From Alkaliphilus sp. (GTDB taxonomy: Bacteria > Bacillota > Clostridia > Peptostreptococcales > Thermotaleaceae), in NCBI GenBank assembly GCA_018335765.1, contig JAGXRU010000103.1, positions 1 through 5,326 on the forward strand: DNA of 5,326 nucleotides, read 5' to 3'. The notes beneath the pieces were generated by a model, which made no database searches, had not been told where the DNA came from, and saw nothing but the letters and a program-made list of their open reading frames with translations. Positions 1 through 5,326 of this stretch are shown here, in pieces. Both the position numbers and the translations under genes were made by a program. Within the stretch, counting starts at the first letter, position 1. Each line of letters opens with the position of its first letter.

Positions 1-7
1 AAAGATA

Positions 8-721
8 TTATTCTAATAGATATGATACTGTTCCAATCTGAATACCTTTGCCTGTGATTTTTTCAATTATAGCAGGCAATGCCTCAATTGTTGCTTTTTT
101 AGGATGCATTAGTAATATTGCTCCCTTATGAGATTTTTTCATTACACGATCTATGATTATTGAGCTTGTAGATCCATCTCTCCAGTCTATGGTGTCTATA
201 CTCCAAAGGATTGTTTTATATCCCATTTCACTGGCAACAGCTATTGTGGTTTGATTATAATCCCCTGATGGTGGTGCAAAAAGCTTTGTCCTTATACCAA
301 TAACTTCATAGATACTGTCTTCAGTCTTCTTGATTTCCTCATAATTAGCTTGTTTTTCAATTTTGCTGTGCATTTTATGACTATAACCATGGTTACCTAT
401 TTCATGACCTCTTTCAAACATCATTTTCAATAATTCTGGATTTTTTTGAGCCCATTTGCCACTAACAAAAAAGGTGATTTTAATATTTGAATTATCAAGA
501 ATATCTAATAGCTTTGGTATATATTCACTTCCCCAATCAACATTACATGTAAATGCCATTTTGTTTAAAGAAGTATCACCATTTCTGATTGGTTCTTCTA
601 TATTATAATTAAATATGGCTGTTAAAATATTATTCTTTTGAGTAGATATAATTATACAAATAGTCAACATTAATGAGATTGCAATAATGACATGCTTTAG
701 CTTTATAAGAATCACCTTCAT
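8..721 (-). CDS. ylxY: Membrane-anchored polysaccharide deacetylase, YlxY/PdaB-like (NodB fold)
   Basis: The 237-residue product is predicted to remove acetyl groups from an extracellular polysaccharide, probably peptidoglycan or another spore or cell-wall glycan. Residues 5-26 form one hydrophobic segment after a lysine-containing N-terminus, so this is a signal anchor with the enzyme outside. The NodB-type domain covers about residues 55-237. It shows TFF at 83-85, the metal-binding NHGYSH (H111, H115), FAPPSGDY at 148-155, DTIDW at 176-180 and LLMHP with H206. The usual TFDD motif is replaced by TCNVDWG (58-64), as I recall for YlxY-type proteins. Position directly after pnp matches ylxY of Bacillus; this synteny supports the name. 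I chose the ATG at 721 over an upstream TTG at 772 because a G-rich ribosome binding site precedes it and the membrane segment then starts the protein. A strong terminator separates it from pnp, so it probably has its own promoter. Substrate and activity are inferred. Confidence 0.85.
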   Translation of the reverse strand: MKVILIKLKHVIIAISLMLTICIIISTQKNNILTAIFNYNIEEPIRNGDTSLNKMAFTCNVDWGSEYIPKLLDILDNSNIKITFFVSGKWAQKNPELLKMMFERGHEIGNHGYSHKMHSKIEKQANYEEIKKTEDSIYEVIGIRTKLFAPPSGDYNQTTIAVASEMGYKTILWSIDTIDWRDGSTSSIIIDRVMKKSHKGAILLMHPKKATIEALPAIIEKITGKGIQIGTVSYLLE

Positions 722-725
722 TGAT

Positions 726-734
726 CCACCCCCT
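726..734 (-). promoter_or_regulatory. Ribosome binding site of the deacetylase
   Basis: On the minus strand AGGGGGTGG lies 4 bases before the ATG at 721. It is a G-rich variant of the AGGAGGTG consensus with a run of five Gs. It decides the start: the alternative in-frame TTG at 772 has only AT-rich sequence upstream. Confidence 0.65.
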
Positions 735-774
735 CGTATAATACATATTTTATAATCTATATATATATTCAATT

Positions 775-837
775 AAAATGGATAAAAAATAAAAGCATAA
801 ACCTTTTTGGTTTATGCTTTTATTTTTTATCCATTTT
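775..837 (-). terminator. Long perfect hairpin terminator at the end of pnp
   Basis: Bases 775-803 are the exact reverse complement of 809-837, giving a 29-bp stem without mismatches and a 5-base loop (804-808). Read on the minus strand, the core GCATAAACC / GGTTTATGC is followed by TTTTATTTTTT, a typical intrinsic terminator. The symmetry means the plus strand also ends in a T-rich tract, so it could work in both directions. The 5' arm contains the last five sense codons of pnp and its stop (820-822), and the core stem begins about two bases after the stop codon. It should strongly reduce readthrough into the deacetylase gene. Confidence 0.9.
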
Positions 838-2922
838 TTCTGTTTCTTCCGGAAGTGCTGCCTTTCGTGATAGATTAATTCTACCCTGTTTATCTATTTC
901 AATTACCTTTACCAGAACTTCATCTCCAATGTTTAGAACATCTTCTACTTTTGGTATTTTTTCTCTGGCAATCTGTGATATATGAACCAGACCTTCTTTA
1001 CCAGGAAGTATTTCAACAAATGCACCAAAATTAAGAATTCTAACCACTTTGCCCATATATATTTCTCCAACCTGTAATTCTTTCACAATTCCTTCAATGA
1101 TCTTAAGAGCTTTATTTCCACTTTCCATATTTGCTGCAGTGATAAATACCCTGCCATCATCTTCTATATCTATTTTCACATTAGTCTCATCAATTATTTT
1201 ATTAATGATTTTGCCTCCTGGTCCAATCAAATCTCTTATTTTATCAGGATTAATGGTAATATTAATGATTCTAGGAGCATAGAGAGACATTTGCTCTCTG
1301 GGTTTAGCTATTACCTCATTCATTTTTTCTAAAATAAATAATCTGCCGACTCTAGCTTGATCTAGGGCTTTTTTCAAGATACTTTTATCTATACCTTGAA
1401 TTTTGATATCCATTTGTATTGCTGTAATACCTTTTTCAGTTCCAGCAACTTTAAAATCCATATCACCAAGAAAGTCCTCCATACCTTGTATATCACTCAA
1501 TATAGCAATTTTTTCTTCTTGCTTTATTAGTCCCATTGCTATTCCAGCCACTGAAGCTTTAATCGGTACACCTGCATCCAGTAAAGCCAAGGTGCTGCCA
1601 CAAACTGCAGCTTGTGAAGTACTGCCATTAGAGCTTAATATTTCTGACACTAGACGTATTGTATATGGAAACTCTGATTCTGATGGTATAACAGGTGACA
1701 ATGCTTTCTCAGCCAAAACACCATGTCCAATCTCTCTTCTACCTGGTCCTCTCATAAATCTTGCTTCTCCAACACTATACGGCGGGAAATTATAATGATG
1801 CATAAACCTTTTATTTTCTTCTTCACCTAGTCCATCAATAATTTGAGCATCTCCGATAGCTCCTAGTGTTGCTACTGTCAATGCTTGAGTTTGACCTCTG
1901 GTAAAAAGCCCCGTACCATGAGTCCTTGGTAAAACAGAAACTTCACAAGAGATTGGGCGTATTTCATGGTGAGCACGATTGTCAGGTCTAATACCATCAA
2001 CCAAAATAAGATTTCTAACTTGTTCCTTAGTTATTTCATATAAAATAGAATTCACCTGCTTCATACTTTCAGGATATTTTTCCTTGAAGTAGAGCACTCC
2101 TTCAGCTTTAACGCTTTCCATATTTTCATTTCTTTCAAGCTTGTCCACAGTTTTTATTGCATCGAGCATTTTATCTGTAGTATACTCCCTTACTTCTTGT
2201 TCAAGAGATTCATCTACAGATAAGATTTTAACCTCTTTTTTTATCTTTCCGATTTTTTGAACGATTTCCTCAATGAACGCAACTATTTTTTTTATCTCCT
2301 CATGAGCAAACATAATGGCTTCGAGCATGATTTCTTCAGATAGCTCATTAGCTGCTGCTTCCACCATCATAATCGCATCCTTCGTTCCTGATACTACCAA
2401 GTGCAATTTGCTTAATTCTCTCTCACTTGAGGTTGGGTTAACAATATATTTGTCCTCTATCATGCCAATTACTACTGATCCGGTTGGACCATTGAAAGGA
2501 ATATCTGATATAGACAAAGCAATTGAAGAACCTATCATTGCCACTACATCTGGTGTACAATCCTGATCTACTGACAATATGGTAGCCACAACTTGTACAT
2601 CATTTCTATATCCTTTCGGAAATAAAGGTCTAATTGGTCTGTCAATCAATCTAGAAGTCAATATTGCCTTTTCTGTGGGTCTGCCCTCTCTCTTAATAAA
2701 TCCTCCTGGTATTTTTCCGACTGAGTATAATCTTTCTTCATAGTCTACGCTAAGTGGGAAAAAATCAATTCCTTCTCTTGGTCCAGAGGAAGACACTGCC
2801 GTTACAAGGACTACAGTATCTCCATATTTTGCCATCAACGACCCATTGGCCAATTGTGCTAGCTTTTCTGTATGGACTTCAAAGTTTCTTCCTCCTAAAG
2901 TAGTTTTAAAAACTCTTTCCAT
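820..2922 (-). CDS. pnp: Polyribonucleotide nucleotidyltransferase (PNPase)
   Basis: PNPase is the phosphate-dependent 3'-to-5' exoribonuclease of cytoplasmic RNA decay, known to act as a trimer. The 700-residue length is normal for the family. The first RNase PH domain carries FFPLSVDYEERLYSVGKIPG at 54-73 and RPLFP at 98-102. A helical linker spans about 200-300. The second, catalytic RNase PH domain has GQTQALTV (343-350), FMHHYNFPPYSVGE (373-386), the phosphate-binding NGSTSQ around 432-437, and EDFLGDMDFK with D483, D489 and K491, equivalent to D486, D492 and K494 of the E. coli enzyme. A KH domain follows at about 552-594 with the GPGG loop (567-570), then an S1 domain at about 618-686. 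The ATG at 2922 is preceded by GAGGAGGT (2928-2935), 5 bases away. The gene lies downstream of rpsO, as in many bacteria. All key residues are present and the last codons are embedded in the terminator. Confidence 0.99.
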   Translation of the reverse strand: MERVFKTTLGGRNFEVHTEKLAQLANGSLMAKYGDTVVLVTAVSSSGPREGIDFFPLSVDYEERLYSVGKIPGGFIKREGRPTEKAILTSRLIDRPIRPLFPKGYRNDVQVVATILSVDQDCTPDVVAMIGSSIALSISDIPFNGPTGSVVIGMIEDKYIVNPTSSERELSKLHLVVSGTKDAIMMVEAAANELSEEIMLEAIMFAHEEIKKIVAFIEEIVQKIGKIKKEVKILSVDESLEQEVREYTTDKMLDAIKTVDKLERNENMESVKAEGVLYFKEKYPESMKQVNSILYEITKEQVRNLILVDGIRPDNRAHHEIRPISCEVSVLPRTHGTGLFTRGQTQALTVATLGAIGDAQIIDGLGEEENKRFMHHYNFPPYSVGEARFMRGPGRREIGHGVLAEKALSPVIPSESEFPYTIRLVSEILSSNGSTSQAAVCGSTLALLDAGVPIKASVAGIAMGLIKQEEKIAILSDIQGMEDFLGDMDFKVAGTEKGITAIQMDIKIQGIDKSILKKALDQARVGRLFILEKMNEVIAKPREQMSLYAPRIINITINPDKIRDLIGPGGKIINKIIDETNVKIDIEDDGRVFITAANMESGNKALKIIEGIVKELQVGEIYMGKVVRILNFGAFVEILPGKEGLVHISQIAREKIPKVEDVLNIGDEVLVKVIEIDKQGRINLSRKAALPEETEKMDKK

Positions 2923-2942
2923 TTTTTACCTCCTCATGCTAT

Positions 2943-2948
2943 ATTATA
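2943..2948 (-). promoter_or_regulatory. Possible -10 element upstream of pnp
   Basis: A perfect TATAAT lies on the minus strand about 20 bases before the pnp start codon. No good -35 is found at 16-18 bases: the best is CTGAAT at 18, matching three of six positions, and TTGCAA sits only 13 bases upstream. Transcription from here would give a leader of about 15 bases that barely includes the ribosome binding site. In such AT-rich DNA this could be chance, and pnp may rely on readthrough from rpsO. Confidence 0.25.
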
Positions 2949-3020
2949 AATTTTGAGTGTCTTGCAATTCAGTAATATTATTACCTTCATCATTAATTAA
3001 ATTCTTATGTATTGTAAGGA

Positions 3021-3048
3021 TAAAATAATGAGCGGGAAAATCCCGCTC
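3021..3048 (-). terminator. Hairpin terminator or attenuator between rpsO and pnp
   Basis: Minus-strand GAGCGGGA (3041-3048) and TCCCGCTC (3030-3037) form a perfect 8-bp stem, six pairs being GC, with a TTT loop. ATTATTTTA follows, a T-rich but interrupted tract. It starts about a dozen bases after the rpsO stop. The GC-rich stem stands out sharply from its surroundings. The broken T-tract suggests partial termination, which would reduce pnp expression relative to rpsO. It may also protect the rpsO 3' end or be a processing site, as the rpsO–pnp junction is in E. coli. Confidence 0.7.
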
Positions 3049-3058
3049 GCAAAAAAAA

Positions 3059-3328
3059 TTATTTTCTTAATCCTAGTCTTGAAATAACTGTTCTGTATCT
3101 TTCAATGTCATTGTCTTTTAAATAGTTAAGTAAATTTCTTCTTATACCAACCATTTTTAACAAACCTCTACGAGAGTGATGATCTTTCTTGTGGATCTTC
3201 AAATGTTCGTTTAACTCATTAATTCGTGTGGTTAAAATAGCAATTTGAACTTCAGGAGATCCGGTATCATTCTCATGTACCTTGTATGCACCGATAATGT
3301 TTTGTTTTTTTTCTTTGTTCATAGCCAT
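3059..3328 (-). CDS. rpsO: 30S ribosomal protein S15
   Basis: S15 binds 16S rRNA early in small-subunit assembly and also contributes to a bridge to the 50S subunit. The 89-residue product has the standard length and matches the family nearly throughout: HENDTGSPEVQIAIL at 18-32, LNEHLKIHKKDHHSRRGLL at 39-57, then a lysine/arginine-rich helix ending in LGLRK. The rRNA-contacting residues known from E. coli are present: T22, G23 and Q28, then H42, D49 and S52. I chose the ATG at 3328, not the upstream in-frame GTG at 3337, because that GTG lies inside the Shine-Dalgarno sequence; the ATG gives the family N-terminus and 7-base spacing. A second ATG two codons later is less likely. A dedicated promoter and structured leader precede it, suggesting regulation apart from truB–ribF, possibly by S15 itself. 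Confidence 0.98.
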   Translation of the reverse strand: MAMNKEKKQNIIGAYKVHENDTGSPEVQIAILTTRINELNEHLKIHKKDHHSRRGLLKMVGIRRNLLNYLKDNDIERYRTVISRLGLRK

Positions 3329-3414
3329 AAGGCTCACCTCCTTTTACAGATTATCCCCATTAGCCAAGTAGTACGTCGGAGATTCGAACTACATAGCATA
3401 AGGTTCTTTACATT
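3329..3414 (-). promoter_or_regulatory. Structured 5' leader of rpsO, candidate S15 autoregulatory element
   Basis: The predicted transcript starts near 3413-3414 and has an untranslated leader of about 85 bases. A hairpin is visible at 3368-3392: GTAGT pairs with ACTAC, and above a 3-base bulge TCG pairs with CGA around the loop AATCTC. The ATCTCC stretch (3378-3383) can pair over six bases with the Shine-Dalgarno GGAGGT (3336-3341, one G-U). It can instead pair over six bases with GGGGAT (3353-3358, one G-U). A GGCT/AGCC pair (3362-3365 with 3331-3334) could enclose the start region. S15 is known to repress its own mRNA through leader structures that differ between phyla. Applying that here is inference, and no known leader family was matched. 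Confidence 0.5.
3336..3345 (-). promoter_or_regulatory. Strong ribosome binding site of rpsO
   Basis: The minus strand reads AAAAGGAGGT and continues GAG, close to a perfect complement of the 16S rRNA 3' end. It lies 7 bases before the ATG at 3328. It decides the start because it overlaps and excludes the GTG at 3337. Its GGAGGT (3336-3341) is complementary to ATCTCC in the leader hairpin (3378-3383). Confidence 0.9.
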
Positions 3415-3448
3415 ACTAAATAATATCACATAGCTACAATAATGTAAA
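3407..3448. repeat. Inverted repeat bracketing the rpsO promoter
   Basis: TTTACATTA at 3407-3415 and TAATGTAAA at 3440-3448 are perfect 9-base inverted repeats separated by 24 bases. One arm covers the -35 element and the other the predicted transcription start. The arms are AT-rich. Chance is possible, and so is a regulator site. Confidence 0.5.
3420..3448 (-). promoter_or_regulatory. Sigma-A type promoter for rpsO
   Basis: On the minus strand the -35 TTTACA (3443-3448, five of six consensus positions) is followed by a 17-base spacer and the -10 TATTAT (3420-3425, five of six). TGA directly before the -10 makes it an extended -10. The expected start is an A at 3413 or 3414. The promoter begins about ten bases after the ribF stop, so rpsO can be transcribed independently of truB–ribF. 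Confidence 0.75.
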
Positions 3449-3457
3449 CAAAAGCTG

Positions 3458-4384
3458 CTAAATACAAAAAAACTTTTTTGCTTTTTTAATATCAGAATCC
3501 ACCTCTTGGATCAATGCATCTATGCTAGAAAATTTGATTTCTTCTCTTGTCTTGTGATAAAACAAAATTTCGATTTCACGGTCATAAATATCTTGACTAA
3601 AATCAAATATATGAGTCTCAATGCCCGCATTGTCATTTCCGATGGTTGGGTTAACTCCAATATTAGTTACTGAGTACAAAATTTTATTATTAAAAATACA
3701 CTTAGTATAGTATACTCCAAATGCAGGGAAAGCAATATCATTTTCTAGCCGTAAGTTAGCAGTAGGAAAACCGAACTTTTTCCCTAATCCCTTTCCTCTA
3801 ACAACTTTTCCTGTCAGAGTGAATGGTCTGCCTAAAAACAAGTTAGCCTTGCTTATATTACCTTCACTGATAAATTTTCTGATACCTGTACTACTGATTG
3901 TTTCATTTTGTATCATAATTGGTTCAACAATATTTGCTTTATATGAATATTGGCTTTCATGATTTTTTAATAATTCTGTATCCCCTTCAGCTTGAAATCC
4001 AAAGCGATAGTCAAATCCGACAACAACATATGACATTTTGAATTTATCTACTAATATATGCTTAATAAAATCCTTGGGATTTAGAGTTCTTTGATAATCA
4101 TCGAAATCAATAAAAATTAACTTATCTATTCCCATTTCAGCTAATATCTTAAATTTTTGTGTGTCCGAAATAATTTTTTTTGGCGATCCATTTTCAGTTA
4201 TATGTTTTCGCGGATGATTTTTAAAGGTATAAATTACACTTATCAGGTTGTTTTTTTTGCATACTTCGACTAAATTGACAATCAGTGCTTGATGTCCGAT
4301 ATGAACACCATCAAAGTTTCCTAGAGCAATCCCAGTTTGGTAATTATCAATACAGTAATTATCTAACGATGTTATTACTTCCAT
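3458..4384 (-). CDS. ribF: Bifunctional riboflavin kinase / FMN adenylyltransferase
   Basis: The enzyme phosphorylates riboflavin to FMN and then adenylylates FMN to FAD in the cytoplasm. At 308 residues it has the usual two-domain length. The N-terminal adenylyltransferase domain shows the nucleotide-binding GNFDGVHIGH at 22-31, VVGFDYRFG at 121-129 and ISSTGIR at 163-169. The C-terminal kinase domain begins near 187 and has GKVVRGKGLGKKFGFPTAN at 192-210, FGVYYTK at 222-228, NIGVNPTIG at 241-249 and ETHIFDF at 256-262, in which E256 is the likely catalytic glutamate. The ATG at 4384 has GAGGAG at 4392-4397, 7 bases upstream. That site shares a base with the truB stop codon (4397-4399), so the two genes are very probably co-transcribed and may be translationally coupled. 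I saw no FMN riboswitch in the window and no clear terminator after the gene. The Bacillus homologue is called ribC. Confidence 0.98.
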   Translation of the reverse strand: MEVITSLDNYCIDNYQTGIALGNFDGVHIGHQALIVNLVEVCKKNNLISVIYTFKNHPRKHITENGSPKKIISDTQKFKILAEMGIDKLIFIDFDDYQRTLNPKDFIKHILVDKFKMSYVVVGFDYRFGFQAEGDTELLKNHESQYSYKANIVEPIMIQNETISSTGIRKFISEGNISKANLFLGRPFTLTGKVVRGKGLGKKFGFPTANLRLENDIAFPAFGVYYTKCIFNNKILYSVTNIGVNPTIGNDNAGIETHIFDFSQDIYDREIEILFYHKTREEIKFSSIDALIQEVDSDIKKAKKFFCI

Positions 4385-4396
4385 AATTTAACTCCT

Positions 4397-5290
4397 CTAA
4401 TTAAAAACTCTATGAATATCTATATATGGTTCAATTTCATTCTTAATCTCTCCTAGAGCAATCATATGATCATGAGCATATATTCTTACTATTTCTCCAA
4501 CAACAAGATTTTCCTTTTGATTGAGGTTCTTTAAGTAAATATTGTTACCGTTTAACAGATATTTTATAGAATCTTCATTGACTGTAACCTTAGGTAAATC
4601 AATCAAAGGATAATCTAGGTCAAATAAGTATTTGCGTTCGATTCCTTCTAATGTTTCAGCAGAAATCTCTTCTAGGGTACAGCTATTCTCCAAAGAAAAC
4701 CTACCACTTCCAGTTCTTAGTAAAAAGCTCATAGTTGCTCCACAATTCAATTTGTTTCCAATATCTTCACAAAGAGTTCTTACATACGTTCCTTTAGAGC
4801 TCTTCACATCAAATAATATTTTGTTGTTGTAAATATTCAATATATCAAGTTCATAAATATTTATCAATCTTTTATTTCTTTCTACTTCTATGCCTTGTCT
4901 TGCTAATTCATATAATTTTTTCCCTTGTATTTTAACAGCTGAATACATTGGAGGAATTTGGTAATTTTCTCCTTTGAAGGAATTAAAAACATCATAAATA
5001 TCTGATTCGTTTATAGAAACATCTCGTGTTCGAATTACTTTTCCCCATATATCTTGTGTGTCTGTATTAGTTCCTAACAGCATCTCACAGCGATATTTTT
5101 TTGTGTCATCCAATAAAAATTGGCTGATTTTTGTGGCATTTCCAATGCATATGGGCAATACACCCGCAGCCATAGGGTCTAAAGTCCCAGTGTGTCCAAC
5201 TTTTTTCTGTTTTAAAATTTTTCTCATATAACTTACCACATCGTGAGAAGTCATATGCGGTGGCTTTAAAATATTTATTATCCCATCCAT
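4397..5290 (-). CDS. truB: tRNA pseudouridine(55) synthase TruB
   Basis: TruB converts uridine 55 in the T-arm of most tRNAs to pseudouridine and is also known to help tRNA folding. The 297-residue product has the full catalytic core. GHTGTLDPMAAGVLPICIG at 32-50 contains the nucleophile D38. KKYRCEMLLGTNTDTQD at 64-80 contains Y66. YSAVKIQGKKLYELAR lies at 116-131 and the KGTYVR motif at 166-171. LRTGSGRFSL (191-200) ends the core, and a C-terminal PUA-like region follows from about 230. The ATG at 5290 is preceded by AAGGTGAT at 5296-5303, 5 bases away, and gives the family start MDGIINILKPPHMTSHDVV. It is the first complete gene in the window in transcription order. Its promoter must lie outside, probably in an rbfA or translation-factor operon as in Bacillus. 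Confidence 0.99.
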   Translation of the reverse strand: MDGIINILKPPHMTSHDVVSYMRKILKQKKVGHTGTLDPMAAGVLPICIGNATKISQFLLDDTKKYRCEMLLGTNTDTQDIWGKVIRTRDVSINESDIYDVFNSFKGENYQIPPMYSAVKIQGKKLYELARQGIEVERNKRLINIYELDILNIYNNKILFDVKSSKGTYVRTLCEDIGNKLNCGATMSFLLRTGSGRFSLENSCTLEEISAETLEGIERKYLFDLDYPLIDLPKVTVNEDSIKYLLNGNNIYLKNLNQKENLVVGEIVRIYAHDHMIALGEIKNEIEPYIDIHRVFN

Positions 5291-5296
5291 ATTATA

Positions 5297-5326
5297 TCAC
5301 CTTAAATAATTATCCATTATTTGTAT
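5297..5326 (-). CDS. Possible 3' end of an upstream gene (partial)
   Basis: On the minus strand the frame ending in TGA at 5297-5299 is open to the window edge and would encode ...IQIMDNYLR. The other two frames hit TAA stops within the last 36 bases. The stop would overlap the truB ribosome binding site, the same arrangement seen at the truB–ribF junction, which favours a co-transcribed gene. In related genomes rbfA or a DHH-family oligoribonuclease (nrnA) often precedes truB. Nine residues are too few to identify it. Confidence 0.4.
   Translation of the reverse strand: MQIMDNYLR

Noticed and set aside
722..772. TTG start at 772 adding 17 residues to the deacetylase
   Set aside because: It lacks a ribosome binding site, would place a polar stretch before the signal anchor, and lies against the terminator. 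The ATG at 721 has a strong site.
1403..1795. 130-codon open frame on the plus strand inside pnp
   Set aside because: It is antisense to the conserved catalytic core of PNPase, resembles no family I know, and is explained by codon use of the real gene. The other plus-strand open frames at 1049-1282, 2315-2566, 3245-3433 and 4632-4832 were dropped for the same kind of reason.
2972..2984. Small palindrome GTAATATTATTAC upstream of pnp
   Set aside because: Only five base pairs per arm, all but one AT; expected by chance in this composition.
2934..2993. 19-codon upstream open frame before pnp whose TGA overlaps the pnp ribosome binding site
   Set aside because: It begins ATGATG without any Shine-Dalgarno sequence in AT-rich DNA, and its peptide shows no attenuator-like codon run. 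The overlap is suggestive of coupling but is not enough to call a leader peptide.
3329..3337. GTG start at 3337 for rpsO
   Set aside because: The GTG is part of the Shine-Dalgarno sequence and would add three residues absent from typical S15 proteins.
3449..3457. Possible terminator directly after ribF
   Set aside because: No GC-containing hairpin with a T-tract is present there; the only nearby inverted repeat is AT-rich with a 24-base gap and coincides with the rpsO promoter.
1..5326. Mobile element, CRISPR, phage-defence or other novel multi-gene system
   Set aside because: Every open frame of convincing quality belongs to a conserved housekeeping or sporulation-linked family in a conserved order, with no direct repeats, transposase fragments or compositional breaks.

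Overview
The window is a conserved housekeeping locus from a low-GC, probably spore-forming member of the Bacillota. Class Clostridia is the likely home. The evidence is AT-rich DNA, AT-ending codons, strong AAGGAGG-type ribosome binding sites, and the gene order truB–ribF–rpsO–pnp–ylxY, which matches the order known from Bacillus and its relatives. All genes lie on the minus strand, so transcription runs from high to low coordinates. No gene-free stretch exceeds about 135 bases.

In transcription order: positions 5297-5326 may hold the last codons of an upstream gene. truB (tRNA pseudouridine-55 synthase) is followed 12 bases later by ribF (riboflavin kinase/FAD synthetase), with the truB stop codon touching the ribF ribosome binding site. 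A roughly 130-base gap then carries a good sigma-A promoter and a structured leader for rpsO (ribosomal protein S15). A GC-rich hairpin separates rpsO from pnp (polynucleotide phosphorylase). An unusually long perfect hairpin terminator, which includes the last five pnp codons and its stop, closes pnp. The last gene encodes a membrane-anchored NodB-type polysaccharide deacetylase of the sporulation-associated YlxY type.

truB and rpsO serve tRNA maturation and ribosome assembly, pnp serves RNA turnover, and ribF makes FMN and FAD. The deacetylase is functionally separate and is probably under its own, perhaps sporulation-specific, control.

I see no mobile element, CRISPR array, RNA gene or novel multi-gene system. 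The points worth a second look are regulatory. One is a potential pseudoknot or switch in the rpsO leader, where one hairpin loop can pair either with the Shine-Dalgarno sequence or with a competing GGGGAT element. Another is the 29-bp perfect palindrome at the end of pnp. The third is the altered first catalytic motif of the deacetylase.
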